From assembly GCF_014205155.1 (NCBI RefSeq), contig NZ_JACHMX010000001.1, positions 2,232,001 through 2,296,000 of the forward strand: a stretch of DNA of 64,000 bases, given 5' to 3'. The notes beneath the pieces were generated by a model. The model was not told the DNA's origin. It ran no database searches and was given only the letters and a program-made list of their open reading frames with translations. Source of the stretch: Amycolatopsis umgeniensis (GTDB lineage: Bacteria; Actinomycetota; Actinomycetes; Mycobacteriales; Pseudonocardiaceae). The position numbers and the translations under genes were made by a program. This document shows, piece by piece, positions 7,436 to 15,965 of the stretch; within the stretch, counting starts at the first letter, position 1; the number at the start of each line of letters is the position of its first letter.

Positions 7436-8452
7436 CTACGTTTGCGCTTTCCCGCTCGCGTAGCGGGAAATGATCAACGCGACCAGGATGATCACGCCGT
7501 AGATCGCCTTCAGCCACTCGGGCGGCACCTGCGCCACCTGCAGGAGGTTGGTGACCGTCTGCAGGAGCAGGACACCGGTGAGCGCTCCCACCAGAGTGCC
7601 CTTCCCACCGTCCAGTGAGACACCGCCGATCACCGCAGCGGCGAAGACCTGCAGGATCAGCCCATCGCCCTGATCCGCGCCGAGCGCGCCGACGTAACCC
7701 GTGTACGCGAGCCCGCCGAGCGCGGCCAGCACACCGGCCACCACGAAGACACCCCACGAGATCCGGTCGACGCGGATACCCGCGGCCCGCGCGGCCTCCC
7801 GGTTCCCGCCGATGGCGTACAGCGACCGGCCGATCCGGTGATAGCGCAGTCCCAGCCCGAAAGCGGTGAACAGCGCCGCGGCCAGCCACACCGACATCGG
7901 CAGCCCGATGAACGTGGTCGTCGCCAGCGCGGTGAACACGTCCAACTGGTCGAACAGCGTCTTGCCCTGGGTGGAGCCGATCTGCGTGCCGCGCAGCACC
8001 GTCAGCATCGCCAGCGTGACGATGAAGGCGTTCAGCTTCAGCTTGACGATCAGGAACCCGTTCACGAAGCCGATCGCGGCACCGGCCACCAGCACCGCGA
8101 GGATGCCCGCGAAACCGGGGAATTCGGTGCCGAAGCCCGAAGACGCCACCGGGATCACCAGCATCGCGCCCAGCGCGGGCGCCATGCCCATGGTGGATTC
8201 CAGCGACAGGTCGAACTTCCCGGTGAGCAGGACCAGCGATTCGCCCAGCACCACCATCGACAGCGCCGCCGAAGCGGACAGGATCCCGACGATGCTGCCG
8301 AAGGTCAGGAACGTGTCACTGATCAGTCCTCCGATGATCAGCACCACGATGAGCGCCGGCACCAAGGCCAGTTCGCGCAGCCAGCGGAACTTCCGGCGTT
8401 TCGGCGGGGCCACGAAGGACGCCGTTTTCGGGTCGGTCATCAGTTCGGTCAC
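7436..8452 (-). CDS. Sugar ABC transporter permease (RbsC/BPD_transp_2 family)
   Basis: A 338-residue integral membrane protein with about ten hydrophobic segments, of the ribose/xylose-type branched permease family. Family motifs include GSIVGILSASAALSMVVLGESLVLLTGKFDLSLE and the AAIGFVNGFLIVKLKLNAFIVTLAMLTVLRG region. GRSLYAIGGNREAARAAGI is the coupling motif that contacts the ATPase. Its start overlaps the ATPase stop (8449-8452). With the two upstream genes it forms an importer, inferred to carry L-fucose or a related 6-deoxysugar because it is co-transcribed with the catabolic genes. Confidence 0.93.
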   Translation of the reverse strand: MTELMTDPKTASFVAPPKRRKFRWLRELALVPALIVVLIIGGLISDTFLTFGSIVGILSASAALSMVVLGESLVLLTGKFDLSLESTMGMAPALGAMLVIPVASSGFGTEFPGFAGILAVLVAGAAIGFVNGFLIVKLKLNAFIVTLAMLTVLRGTQIGSTQGKTLFDQLDVFTALATTTFIGLPMSVWLAAALFTAFGLGLRYHRIGRSLYAIGGNREAARAAGIRVDRISWGVFVVAGVLAALGGLAYTGYVGALGADQGDGLILQVFAAAVIGGVSLDGGKGTLVGALTGVLLLQTVTNLLQVAQVPPEWLKAIYGVIILVALIISRYASGKAQT

Positions 8453-9972
8453 CCGCGTTCGACTCCTTCGATGTCAGCCACCAGTTCGCCGTCGGACCAG
8501 CCCGCCCGGTGTTCGGCGACCACGGCACCGGCGCGCAGCACCAGCACCCGGTCGCTCACACGGAGATCGTCCAGCTCGTCGCTGACGATCAGCACCGCCT
8601 TGCCCTCGGCCCGCACCCGGTCGACGACCGCGAGCAGGGCCTCTTTCGATTTCACGTCCACCCCCGCCGTCGGGTTGATCAGCACGACCAGGCGCGGATC
8701 CCCGGCAAGAGCACGGGCGAGGACGACCTTCTGCTGGTTGCCACCGGAAAGGTCGGACACCGGCTGGTCGGCGTCGGCCGCGACGATGTCGTATTCCCGC
8801 AGCGCCTTCGACGCCCGTACGTACCGGGCGCGCGGTGACGCGATGCCGCCCTTGCCCATCCGATCCAAAATGGACAGTGTGGCGTTGTCCATGATGGAGT
8901 GTTCGAGCACCAGGCCCTCGTGATGCCGGTCTCTCGGCACACAGCCGATTCCGGCGCGGATCGCGGCGGGGATGTCGCCCGGCTTCAACGGTTTCCCCTC
9001 CACCCGGATCGTGCCGGAGGTCGCCGAGCGCAGTCCGTACACCGTTTCGGCGACCTGGTGCTTGCCGCTGGCGTTGCTGCCCGCGAGCCCGATCACCTCG
9101 CCGCGGTGGATCCGGAAGGTCACGTCTTCGAAGCCGTCACCGGAGAGCCCGTCGACGGCCAGCACCTCACCGGCGTCCGAAGCCAGGGCCTCACGTGTCG
9201 CGGCGTCGCGGACGGAAAGCCCGCCCTGCTCACCGGTCATCGCGTCGATCAGCTCGGCGCGCCCGACTTCCGAGACCGGCGCGGTGAGGATGTGCTTGGC
9301 GTCGCGCAGCACGGTGACAGCCTGGCAAACCTCGTACACCTCGTGGAGGTGATGCGAGATGAACAGGAACGTCACCCCGTTCGCCTGCATCTGGCGCATC
9401 CGGCCGAAAAGCCGCTCGATCGCTTGGCTGTCCAGCTGCGCCGTCGGCTCGTCGAGCACGATGAACCGGGCACCGTAGGAAAGCGCCCTGGCGATCTCGA
9501 CGAACTGCCGGTCCTCGACCGAAAGCTCGCCCGCCGGCGTGTCGACGTCGACACGCACGTCCCACGAGTCGAGCAGCTCCCTGGCCTGGCGGCGCAAGCG
9601 CTGCCAGCCGATCGCGAAGCCCTTGCCGGACTGGCGGTTGAGGAACAGGTTCTCCGCGACGGTCAGCTGCGGCACGACCATCGCGTGCTGATACACACAC
9701 GCGACCGCACGCTTCCAGTCGTCCTGTTTGGACAAGGGCGGCGCCGGGACGCCGCCGAACTCGACGTGTCCGGTGTCCGTTTTGGACAGTCCAGTGAGGA
9801 TGGAGACGAGCGTCGACTTCCCCGCACCGTTGCGGCCGACGAGAGCGTGCGACTCACCGGGGTGCACGGTGATGCTGACGTCGGACAGCGCCACGGTCGG
9901 GCCGTAGCGTTTACCGACGCCCTGTGCGCTGACCACCGGCACGGCGGCGGACCCGGCGGGCAGCGCGCTCAC
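8449..9972 (-). CDS. Sugar ABC transporter ATP-binding protein (RbsA/MglA type)
   Basis: A 507-residue protein with two fused ABC domains. Domain 1 has a Walker A GRNGAGKST, signature VEDRQFVEIARAL and Walker B FIVLDEPTAQLD. Domain 2 has a degenerate P-loop (GSNASGKHQ), signature LSGGNQQKVVLARAL and a modified Walker B (VVLINPTAGVD). This is the usual asymmetric arrangement of RbsA/MglA/XylG ATPases. The GTG at 9972 was chosen because homology begins there and it overlaps the binding-protein stop (GTGA). A longer in-frame reading to 10458 lies on the coding strand of the binding protein and is spurious. Confidence 0.93.
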   Translation of the reverse strand: MSALPAGSAAVPVVSAQGVGKRYGPTVALSDVSITVHPGESHALVGRNGAGKSTLVSILTGLSKTDTGHVEFGGVPAPPLSKQDDWKRAVACVYQHAMVVPQLTVAENLFLNRQSGKGFAIGWQRLRRQARELLDSWDVRVDVDTPAGELSVEDRQFVEIARALSYGARFIVLDEPTAQLDSQAIERLFGRMRQMQANGVTFLFISHHLHEVYEVCQAVTVLRDAKHILTAPVSEVGRAELIDAMTGEQGGLSVRDAATREALASDAGEVLAVDGLSGDGFEDVTFRIHRGEVIGLAGSNASGKHQVAETVYGLRSATSGTIRVEGKPLKPGDIPAAIRAGIGCVPRDRHHEGLVLEHSIMDNATLSILDRMGKGGIASPRARYVRASKALREYDIVAADADQPVSDLSGGNQQKVVLARALAGDPRLVVLINPTAGVDVKSKEALLAVVDRVRAEGKAVLIVSDELDDLRVSDRVLVLRAGAVVAEHRAGWSDGELVADIEGVERG

Positions 9973-11012
9973 AGGTTGTTCCCCCAGAGGGCCTTGTCGT
10001 CCACGTTGTCCTTGGTGACCACGGGCGCGGGGAGCTGGTCTTCGAGGATTCCGGGCCGCACCTCGACGATCGTGCTGCCGTGGTCGGTCGGCCCGGCCTT
10101 GAAGGTCTCCCCCGCCATCGCCTTCTTGACCCAGTACATGCCGAACTTGGCGTAGTCGTCGGCGGGCTGGGAGACGGTCGCGTCGAGTTCGCCCGCGCGG
10201 ATCGCGGCCAGTTCCTGCGGGATGCCGTCGTTGCTGACCAGCACGACATGCTTCGGGTCGCCGACCGGGAAGTAGAGGTTCTTGCGTTTGAGCGCCTGCT
10301 GCGTCGGCGCCAGGTAGACGCCGCCCGCCTGCATGTACACGGCCTTGATGTCCGGGTTCGCGGTCAGCAGACTGTCCAAACCGGACGAAGCCTTGTCCGC
10401 CTTCCACTCGGCGGCGACCTCCAGCACCTGGACGCCGGGGAATTTCGCCTTCATGCACTGCCGGAAGGCTTCGGAACGGTCGCGGCCGTTGACCGAGGCG
10501 AGGTCGCCCATGACCTGTACGACCTTGCCCGAAGTGACCTTCGCGCCGATCGCCTCGCAGGCCTTGGTGCCGTACGCCTTGTTGTCCGCGCGCACCACCA
10601 TCGCGACCTTGCCGCTCTCGGGTGCGACGTCGACGGCCACCACCGGGACACCCTTGTTCTCCGCGGCCTTGAGGCCCGCCACGACGGCGGCCGAGTCGAG
10701 CGGCGTCACGACCAGACCCTTGACACCCTGGTTGAGCAGGGTGTTGATGTCGGTGATCTGCTTCGCCGAATCGCTGTCCGCGTTGACCGTCGGCAGCGCG
10801 TCGACGCCCTGCTCCTTCGCCTTCTGCGGTACGTAGTTGTTGTAGGCCTGCCAGAACGGCGAGGTCAGCAACGGGATCGTCGCGCCGACCTTGCCGCCCT
10901 GCGCCCCACCGCCACCCGATGACGGCGCGTTGTCCTTCGTGGACCCACAGGCCGACAGGGCCAGCCCGAGCGCGGTGGCCGCGACGGCCACCTTGATCAC
11001 CCTCGTACGCAC
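9969..11012 (-). CDS. Sugar ABC transporter substrate-binding lipoprotein
   Basis: A 347-residue periplasmic-binding-protein-like lipoprotein of the RbsB family. The N-terminus MRTRVIKVAVAATALGLALSACGS is a signal peptide with lipobox LSAC, lipidated on Cys22. The body shows the type I fold (GATIPLLTSPFWQAYNNYV, LNQGVKGLVVTPLDSAAVV, GKVVQVMGDLASVNGRDR). It would capture the sugar outside the membrane and deliver it to the permease/ATPase encoded immediately downstream. The ligand is inferred to be L-fucose or a fucosyl-derived sugar. Confidence 0.93.
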   Translation of the reverse strand: MRTRVIKVAVAATALGLALSACGSTKDNAPSSGGGGAQGGKVGATIPLLTSPFWQAYNNYVPQKAKEQGVDALPTVNADSDSAKQITDINTLLNQGVKGLVVTPLDSAAVVAGLKAAENKGVPVVAVDVAPESGKVAMVVRADNKAYGTKACEAIGAKVTSGKVVQVMGDLASVNGRDRSEAFRQCMKAKFPGVQVLEVAAEWKADKASSGLDSLLTANPDIKAVYMQAGGVYLAPTQQALKRKNLYFPVGDPKHVVLVSNDGIPQELAAIRAGELDATVSQPADDYAKFGMYWVKKAMAGETFKAGPTDHGSTIVEVRPGILEDQLPAPVVTKDNVDDKALWGNNL

Positions 11013-11040
11013 CGCATCCTCCTTGATGACAGCGGAAAAC

Positions 11041-11799
11041 CTACTGCTGGACCGGGCCGCGCGGACGCAGCCCGTACATACCGCCGTCGACGGCGAGCGC
11101 CGTCCCGGTGGTCGAAGCCGACAGCGGACTGGCGAGGTACACGATCGCGTTCGCGACCTCGTCCGCGGTCACCAGCCTGCCCATCGGCTGGCGGGCGGCC
11201 AGCGCGGCCCGTTCGGCCTCCGGGTCGCCGGCGGAATCGAGCAGCCTGCCGACCCACGGGGTGTCCGCGGTGCCGGGGCAGACGCAGTTGACCCGGATCC
11301 GGTCGGCGAGGTGATCGGTCGCCATCGCCAGGGTCAGCGAGAGCACCGCGCCCTTGCTGGCCGAGTACAGCGCGCGGCTGGGCAGGCCCGCCCACGCGGC
11401 GATCGAACAGGTGTTGACGATCGCGGCCGACGGCGAGTTCTTCAAATGCGGCAACGCGGCGCGGGCGAGCCGCACCATGCCGACGACGTTGACATCGAGC
11501 ACCCGGTGCCATTCGTCGTCGTCGTTGGCGGTGACGTCACCCTGTGCGCCGATCCCGGCGTTGTTGACCAGGATGTCGAGCCTGCCGAAGCGTTCGGCGA
11601 CCGCGTCGATCGCCGAACGGACCTCGGTGTCGGAACCGACGTCGCAGCGGAATCCGGTGAGACCTTCGGGCAGGTCGTCCGGTTTCAGGTCGAGTACCGC
11701 GACCGTCGCCCCGCGCGAAGCGAGCTGATTCGCGACGGCCAGGCCGATTCCCGACGCGCCCCCGGTGACAGCCGCGACAAGGCCTTCGAACTCACTCAC
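11041..11799 (-). CDS. SDR dehydrogenase, probable 2-keto-3-deoxy-L-fuconate dehydrogenase
   Basis: A 252-residue classical short-chain dehydrogenase. It has the [12 protein letters not shown] cofactor motif near residue 11, NNAG near residue 79, the catalytic YSASKG and the [13 protein letters not shown] segment. Within an L-fuconate pathway this gene would oxidise C4 of 2-keto-3-deoxy-L-fuconate to 2,4-diketo-3-deoxy-L-fuconate. The GTG at 11799 overlaps the dehydratase stop by 8 bp; the longer in-frame start at 11907 is not homologous. The specific substrate is inferred from its position between fuconate dehydratase and the transporter genes. Confidence 0.88.
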   Translation of the reverse strand: MSEFEGLVAAVTGGASGIGLAVANQLASRGATVAVLDLKPDDLPEGLTGFRCDVGSDTEVRSAIDAVAERFGRLDILVNNAGIGAQGDVTANDDDEWHRVLDVNVVGMVRLARAALPHLKNSPSAAIVNTCSIAAWAGLPSRALYSASKGAVLSLTLAMATDHLADRIRVNCVCPGTADTPWVGRLLDSAGDPEAERAALAARQPMGRLVTADEVANAIVYLASPLSASTTGTALAVDGGMYGLRPRGPVQQ

Positions 11800-13099
11800 T
11801 GGCGATCTCCGTCCATTCCGGACTGTCGGGGAAGGTGAACCTGCGCAAGGTCGCGTCGTGCATCCGGGCGGAGAAGCCCGGCGAGGACGGCGCGAGGTAA
11901 CGGCCATCGGTCACGACGGCCGGATCGGTGAAATGCTCGTGGAGGTGGTCGACCCATTCGATGGACCGGTCGACGTCGGCACCGGACACCGCCACGAAGT
12001 CGAACATCGACAGGTGCCGCACGAGTTCGCACAGCCCGACCCCGCCGGCGTGCGGGCATACCGGGACACCGAATTTGGCCGCCAGCAACAGGATCGCCAG
12101 GTTCTCGTTGAACCCGCCGACCCTGGCGGCGTCCAGCTGCAGTACCGAGATGGCGCCCGCCTGCAGCAGCTGCTTGAACACCACGCGGTTCTGGACGTGC
12201 TCGCCGGTGGCCACGCGGATCGGGGCGACCGCCTTGGCGATCGCGGCGTGCCCGAGTACGTCGTCCGGCGAGGTGGGTTCCTCGATCCAGTACGGGTCGT
12301 ACGGCGCCAGCGCGGTCATCCAGGTGATCGCGGTCGAAACGTCCCAGCGCTGGTTCGCGTCCACGGCGACCCGGATGTCGGGGCCGACGGTCTCGCGGGC
12401 GAGCTTCATCCGGCGGACGTCGTCCTCGAGATTCCCGCCGACCTTCAGCTTGATCATCTCGAAGCCATCGGCGACGGCCTGCTCGGCGAGCCGGACGAGT
12501 TTCGCGTCCGAGTAGCCGAGCCAGCCGGGGGACGTGCTGTACGCGCGGTATCCGTCACGCTCGATCCGGGCGATCCGCTCGGCGCGGCCGGGCTCGGCGG
12601 CGCGGAGGATGTCGAGCGCCTCCTGTTCGGTCAGCGCGTCGGACAGGTAACGGAAGTCGACGAGGGAGACCAGGTCCTCGGGCGACATCTCGGCGGCGAA
12701 ACGCCAGACCGGGAGCCCGGCGATCCGCGCGGCGAGATCCCACGCGGCGTTGACCACCGCGCCGATCGCCATGTGCGCGACACCCTTTTCCGGGCCGAGC
12801 CACCGCAGCTGCGAGTCGCCGACCAGCGCCCTGGACAGGTCGCCGAGCGCGGCCGCGTCGGTGGGCACTTCCCGGCCGACGACATGCGGTTCGAGCGCGC
12901 GGATCGCCGCGGCCTGGACGTCGTTGCCGCGGCCGATGGTGAAGGCGAGCCCGTAGCCGTCCGGGCCGCCGTCGGTGTGCAGCACGACGTACGCGGCCGA
13001 GTAGTCCGGGTCCGGGTTCATGGCGTCCGAACCGTCCAGCTCCCGCGAGGTGGGGAAGCGGACGTCGAGCACCTCCATGCCCACGATCTTCGCCATCAC
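11792..13099 (-). CDS. L-fuconate dehydratase (enolase superfamily)
   Basis: A 435-residue enolase-superfamily enzyme that dehydrates L-fuconate to 2-keto-3-deoxy-L-fuconate. The catalytic KxK pair is at K217/K219 (MIKLKVGG). Mg ligands are D247 (VDANQ), E273 ([10 protein letters not shown]) and E300 (ATGEH), and the general-base His is H350 (VCPHAGGVG). These positions align one residue off those I recall for the characterised Xanthomonas enzyme (Lys220, His351). The segment [14 protein letters not shown] is also characteristic. It is the anchor for assigning the whole locus to L-fucose. It overlaps the hydrolase gene by 4 bp at its start. Confidence 0.95.
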   Translation of the reverse strand: MMAKIVGMEVLDVRFPTSRELDGSDAMNPDPDYSAAYVVLHTDGGPDGYGLAFTIGRGNDVQAAAIRALEPHVVGREVPTDAAALGDLSRALVGDSQLRWLGPEKGVAHMAIGAVVNAAWDLAARIAGLPVWRFAAEMSPEDLVSLVDFRYLSDALTEQEALDILRAAEPGRAERIARIERDGYRAYSTSPGWLGYSDAKLVRLAEQAVADGFEMIKLKVGGNLEDDVRRMKLARETVGPDIRVAVDANQRWDVSTAITWMTALAPYDPYWIEEPTSPDDVLGHAAIAKAVAPIRVATGEHVQNRVVFKQLLQAGAISVLQLDAARVGGFNENLAILLLAAKFGVPVCPHAGGVGLCELVRHLSMFDFVAVSGADVDRSIEWVDHLHEHFTDPAVVTDGRYLAPSSPGFSARMHDATLRRFTFPDSPEWTEIASE

Positions 13100-13956
13100 G
13101 CCTGCCTCGCTGTCTGGCGCTGGCGGCCGAGGCCGTCGATCTCGAGCTCGATGACGTCACCTTCCCGCAGGTACGGTTTGGGATCGGGCTGACCGAGCGC
13201 GACGCCCTGCGGGGTTCCGGTGTTGATGAGGTCGCCCGGACGCAGCACCATGAACTGGCTCAAATAATGCACGATCTCGGCGACCGGGAAAATCATGTCC
13301 TTGGTGGAGGAGTCTTGTTTCTTCTCACCGTTGACCCACAACCGCAGGCCGAGGTCCTGCGGGTCGGGCACCTCGTCGGCCGTGACCAGCCACGGGCCGA
13401 GCGGGTTGAAGTTCTCGCACGACTTGCCCTTGTCCCACTGACCACCGCGTTCGAGCTGGAACTCGCGTTCGGACACGTCGTTCGAGATGGTGTACCCGGC
13501 GACGTGAGCGAGGGCCTCCTCGACGCTGTCGAGGTAACGCGCGGTCTTGCCGATGACGACGCCGAGCTCGACCTCCCAGTCGGTCTTGGTCGAACCGCGC
13601 GGGACGAGCACGTCGTCCTGCGGTCCGACGACGACATCGGCAGCCTTCATGAAGACGACCGGCTCGGTCGGGACGGCGGCGCCGGACTCCTCGGCGTGCT
13701 GCCGGTAGTTGAGACCGATGCAGACGACCTTGCCCGGCCGGGCGATCGGCGCGCCGACCCTGGCGCTCGCGAATTCAGGACCGGCTTCGGGCAGCTCACC
13801 GGCGGCCAGCGCGGCCGCGACCCTGGCGACGCCGTCGCTCGCGAAGAAGCTGCCATCGATGTCGGAGGTCAGCCCCGAGAGGTCGCGCACCGTGCCATCC
13901 CCGGCACGTACGAACGGACGCTCACTTCCCGGCTCCCCGAGACGCAACAGCTGCAC
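13096..13956 (-). CDS. FAH-family hydrolase, probable 2,4-diketo-3-deoxy-L-fuconate hydrolase
   Basis: A 286-residue fumarylacetoacetate-hydrolase-family protein. The C-terminal catalytic domain carries [27 protein letters not shown] (metal-binding Glu), [14 protein letters not shown] and [15 protein letters not shown]. In the oxidative L-fucose pathway this family member cleaves 2,4-diketo-3-deoxy-L-fuconate to pyruvate and L-lactate. It is the first gene of a six-gene operon (hydrolase, dehydratase, SDR, binding protein, ATPase, permease). The GTG at 13956 is preceded by GGAAGGGAAAA. Confidence 0.92.
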   Translation of the reverse strand: MQLLRLGEPGSERPFVRAGDGTVRDLSGLTSDIDGSFFASDGVARVAAALAAGELPEAGPEFASARVGAPIARPGKVVCIGLNYRQHAEESGAAVPTEPVVFMKAADVVVGPQDDVLVPRGSTKTDWEVELGVVIGKTARYLDSVEEALAHVAGYTISNDVSEREFQLERGGQWDKGKSCENFNPLGPWLVTADEVPDPQDLGLRLWVNGEKKQDSSTKDMIFPVAEIVHYLSQFMVLRPGDLINTGTPQGVALGQPDPKPYLREGDVIELEIDGLGRQRQTARQA

Positions 13957-14011
13957 GGATTTTCCCTTCCGGCCGAACCGTCAACAATCAACGGCTCCAA
14001 CAGCAACGAAC

Positions 14012-14026
14012 AGACATCCGATGTAT
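14012..14026. promoter_or_regulatory. Candidate FadR-type operator upstream of the fucose operon
   Basis: The sequence contains the palindrome ACATCCGATGT (14014-14024), flanked by TAT on the right. It lies about 60 bp upstream of the hydrolase start codon. A near copy (ACATCCGAGGT) occurs before the regulator and mutarotase genes at 6610-6620. This is the likely binding site of the locus FadR-type repressor. Confidence 0.6.
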
Positions 14027-14187
14027 ACCCGACGACCTCCGGCGAGATCTAGAGGTCACCCCGATTTACCTGGAAAATTGATCGGATCAGTCTTGCGAAG
14101 GCCGGGTGGCAAGACTCACAGTGGGAATAGTTACCTACTCTAAGCAAGTTGTTCCACGCGGAACCATCACTGGGGGAAGGAACGAGC

Positions 14188-15441
14188 ATGACCATCGCGC
14201 CCGAGCGAGTGGAAGAAACCGTCGCGCGACCGAGTACGACCGGACGCGTGAGGTTCGTCCTGATCCTCGGCGGCTTGTCCGCCTTCGGGCCCCTGTCCAT
14301 CGACATGTACCTGCCCGCGCTGCCGCAGATGGCGGGGGAACTGCGCGCGGCGGACGCGACCGTCCAGCTCACGCTGAGCGCGTTCATCATCGGGCTCGCC
14401 ATCGGCCAGCTGATCCTCGGACCGCTGTCCGACGCGATCGGCCGCCGCAAACCGCTCGTGGCCGGGCTCGTCCTCTACATGGTCGGCTCGATCCTGTGCG
14501 CCGTCGCCCCGAGCGCCGAACTGCTCATCGCCGCGCGCGGTGTCCAGGCCTTCGGCGCCGCCGCGGGCATAGTGATCGCCAGGGCGACCGTGCGCGACTT
14601 CTACTCCGGCACCGCGATGACGAAGTTCTTCTCGCTGCTCATGCTGGTCAACGGGCTCGCCCCGATCCTGGCGCCGATCATCGGCGGCCAGATCCTGAAC
14701 TGGACGTCGTGGCGCGGCGTTTTCGTCTGCCTGACCGTCTTCGGCGCGATCCTGCTCGCCGTCGTCTTCTTCCTGCTGCCGGAACCACTGCCCGAGGAAC
14801 GCCGCACGCCGGCGCGCTTCGGCTCGGTGCTCCGGAAGTACGCGACCCTGTTCCGCGACCGCTCGTTCCTCGGCTACGCGCTGGCCTCCGGCCTCATGTT
14901 CGGCAGCCTGTTCGCCTACATCTCCGGCTCGTCCTTCGCGCTGCAGGGCGTCTACGGCCTGAGCCCGCAGGCGTACAGCCTGGTGTTCGGGCTCAACGGC
15001 ATCGGCATCGTGCTCGTCGGCCAGCTGAACGGGCGCATCGTCGGACGTTTCCCCGAGCGGACGCTGCTGACCGTGGGCCTCGTCATCGCGGCGGTGGCCG
15101 GTTTCGGCGTGCTGGCCGCGGCGGTGCTGGACCTGGGTCTGATCGGGCTGCTGATCCCGCTGTTCATCCTGGTGTCGAGCATCGGCATGGTGGCGCCGAA
15201 CGCGAGTTCGCTGGCGCTCGCCGAACAGGCGCGGTCCGCCGGTTCGGCGTCGGCGCTGCTGGGCGTGCTGCAGTTCGTCGTCGGCGGGCTGGCGACGCCG
15301 GTGGTCGGGCTGGGCGGCGCCGGTACCGCCGTGCCGATGGGGATCACGATGGCGGGCTTCGGCGTTCTCGCCCTGCTCGCCTTCGGGACCATGACGCGGT
15401 CTTCGGTCACTTCGGAAGCCCTGGCTCCCTCGCAGGCCTAG
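14188..15441 (+). CDS. Bcr/CflA family multidrug MFS exporter
   Basis: A 417-residue, 12-helix major facilitator of the Bcr/CflA drug-resistance subfamily. FGPLSIDMYLPALPQMAGEL is the subfamily's first-helix motif. LSDAIGRRKPLV is MFS motif A, and RGVQAFGAAAGIVIARATVRD is motif C-like. The ATG at 14188 has GGGGGAAGGAA upstream; the longer start at 14149 is not supported. It would export small hydrophobic drugs by proton antiport. It is divergent from the fucose operon, and nothing ties it functionally to that operon. Confidence 0.93.
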   Translation: MTIAPERVEETVARPSTTGRVRFVLILGGLSAFGPLSIDMYLPALPQMAGELRAADATVQLTLSAFIIGLAIGQLILGPLSDAIGRRKPLVAGLVLYMVGSILCAVAPSAELLIAARGVQAFGAAAGIVIARATVRDFYSGTAMTKFFSLLMLVNGLAPILAPIIGGQILNWTSWRGVFVCLTVFGAILLAVVFFLLPEPLPEERRTPARFGSVLRKYATLFRDRSFLGYALASGLMFGSLFAYISGSSFALQGVYGLSPQAYSLVFGLNGIGIVLVGQLNGRIVGRFPERTLLTVGLVIAAVAGFGVLAAAVLDLGLIGLLIPLFILVSSIGMVAPNASSLALAEQARSAGSASALLGVLQFVVGGLATPVVGLGGAGTAVPMGITMAGFGVLALLAFGTMTRSSVTSEALAPSQA

Positions 15442-15740
15442 GGCCTCGTGAGTGGTGAGGACGGTTCTGACTTGAATCGCCGCTCACGAGGGTTGCGAGG
15501 GGTTTGTCGTGGCGTCCTGAAGGCCCCCTTTGAGACGTTCACCGTCCCAAAGGGGGCCTTCAGGACACCCCGTGCACCCTCCCGCTCGTTCACGACCTTT
15601 ACCTGCCTAGCGACACCACTGACGCGGACTCCCGTGTCCAGACCGACGACACGCGGCGGACCCCGTGACCAACCGCGACCCCAATCCAGTAGGTAACCAA
15701 GACGCCTACGGCTCTAACCGTCCTCACCACTCACGAGGCC
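15442..15740. repeat. Split inverted repeat flanking ~245 bp of non-coding DNA
   Basis: The left arm GGCCTCGTGAGTGGTGAGGA (from 15442, about 25 bp) recurs inverted at 15717-15740. The DNA between carries no credible ORF but contains its own 24 bp hairpin. The same arm sequence forms a compact palindrome at 55300-55347. The 524 bp gap 15442-15965, between convergent genes, otherwise holds only the repeats listed separately. Confidence 0.65.
15514..15566. terminator. 24 bp hairpin, GAAGGCCCCCTTT family
   Basis: The arms at 15514-15537 and 15543-15566 pair with one mismatch around a 5 nt loop (TTCAC). The core GTCCTGAAGGCCCCCTTTGA is nearly identical to the hairpin at 52101-52153. It lies downstream of the MFS exporter in a convergent gap, so it is a probable bidirectional terminator. 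Confidence 0.7.
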
Positions 15741-15763
15741 AGAAGCCCGGGACAGTGTTTTCG

Positions 15764-15895
15764 CGTGACCGGTTGGACGGCACGCGTGATCCGATGGACG
15801 ACACGCGTGATGGGCGGGACGACACGCGTGCGGGCTGGCCCTCGCCGCGAGTCGTCCGTCTGGACACGCATGTCGTCCCTCCAGTCACACGAAGC
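15764..15895. repeat. ~21 bp repeat array, CACGCGTGAT variant
   Basis: Units resembling GGACGACACGCGTGATCCGA recur three to four times at about 21 bp spacing. Inverted partners (GTCGTCCGTCTGGACACGCA and GTCGTCCCTCCAGTCACAC) follow, giving a potential long stem-loop downstream of the flavoprotein gene. It is related in core and period to the arrays at 4.35, 35.9 and 47.75 kb but diverged in sequence. Confidence 0.6.
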
Positions 15896-15965
15896 CGCCC
15901 GGCAGTAGGTACCTAAGACACTGTTCCCTGGTTGCCTGGAAGTATCGAAACGCTCACGAGCGAAC

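Noticed and set aside
8449..10458. A 669-codon reading frame giving a longer ABC ATPase
   Set aside because: The N-terminal part is read out of frame through the substrate-binding protein gene. Homology begins at GTG 9972 with a 4 bp overlap.
14106..15458. A 450-codon Arg-rich frame overlapping the MFS exporter
   Set aside because: It has shadow-frame composition (R, G, A, P rich), and the Bcr/CflA protein in the other frame is clearly real.
15442..15965. Small genes in the 524 bp gap
   Set aside because: The short frames have no ribosome-binding sites or plausible composition and run through the palindromes.
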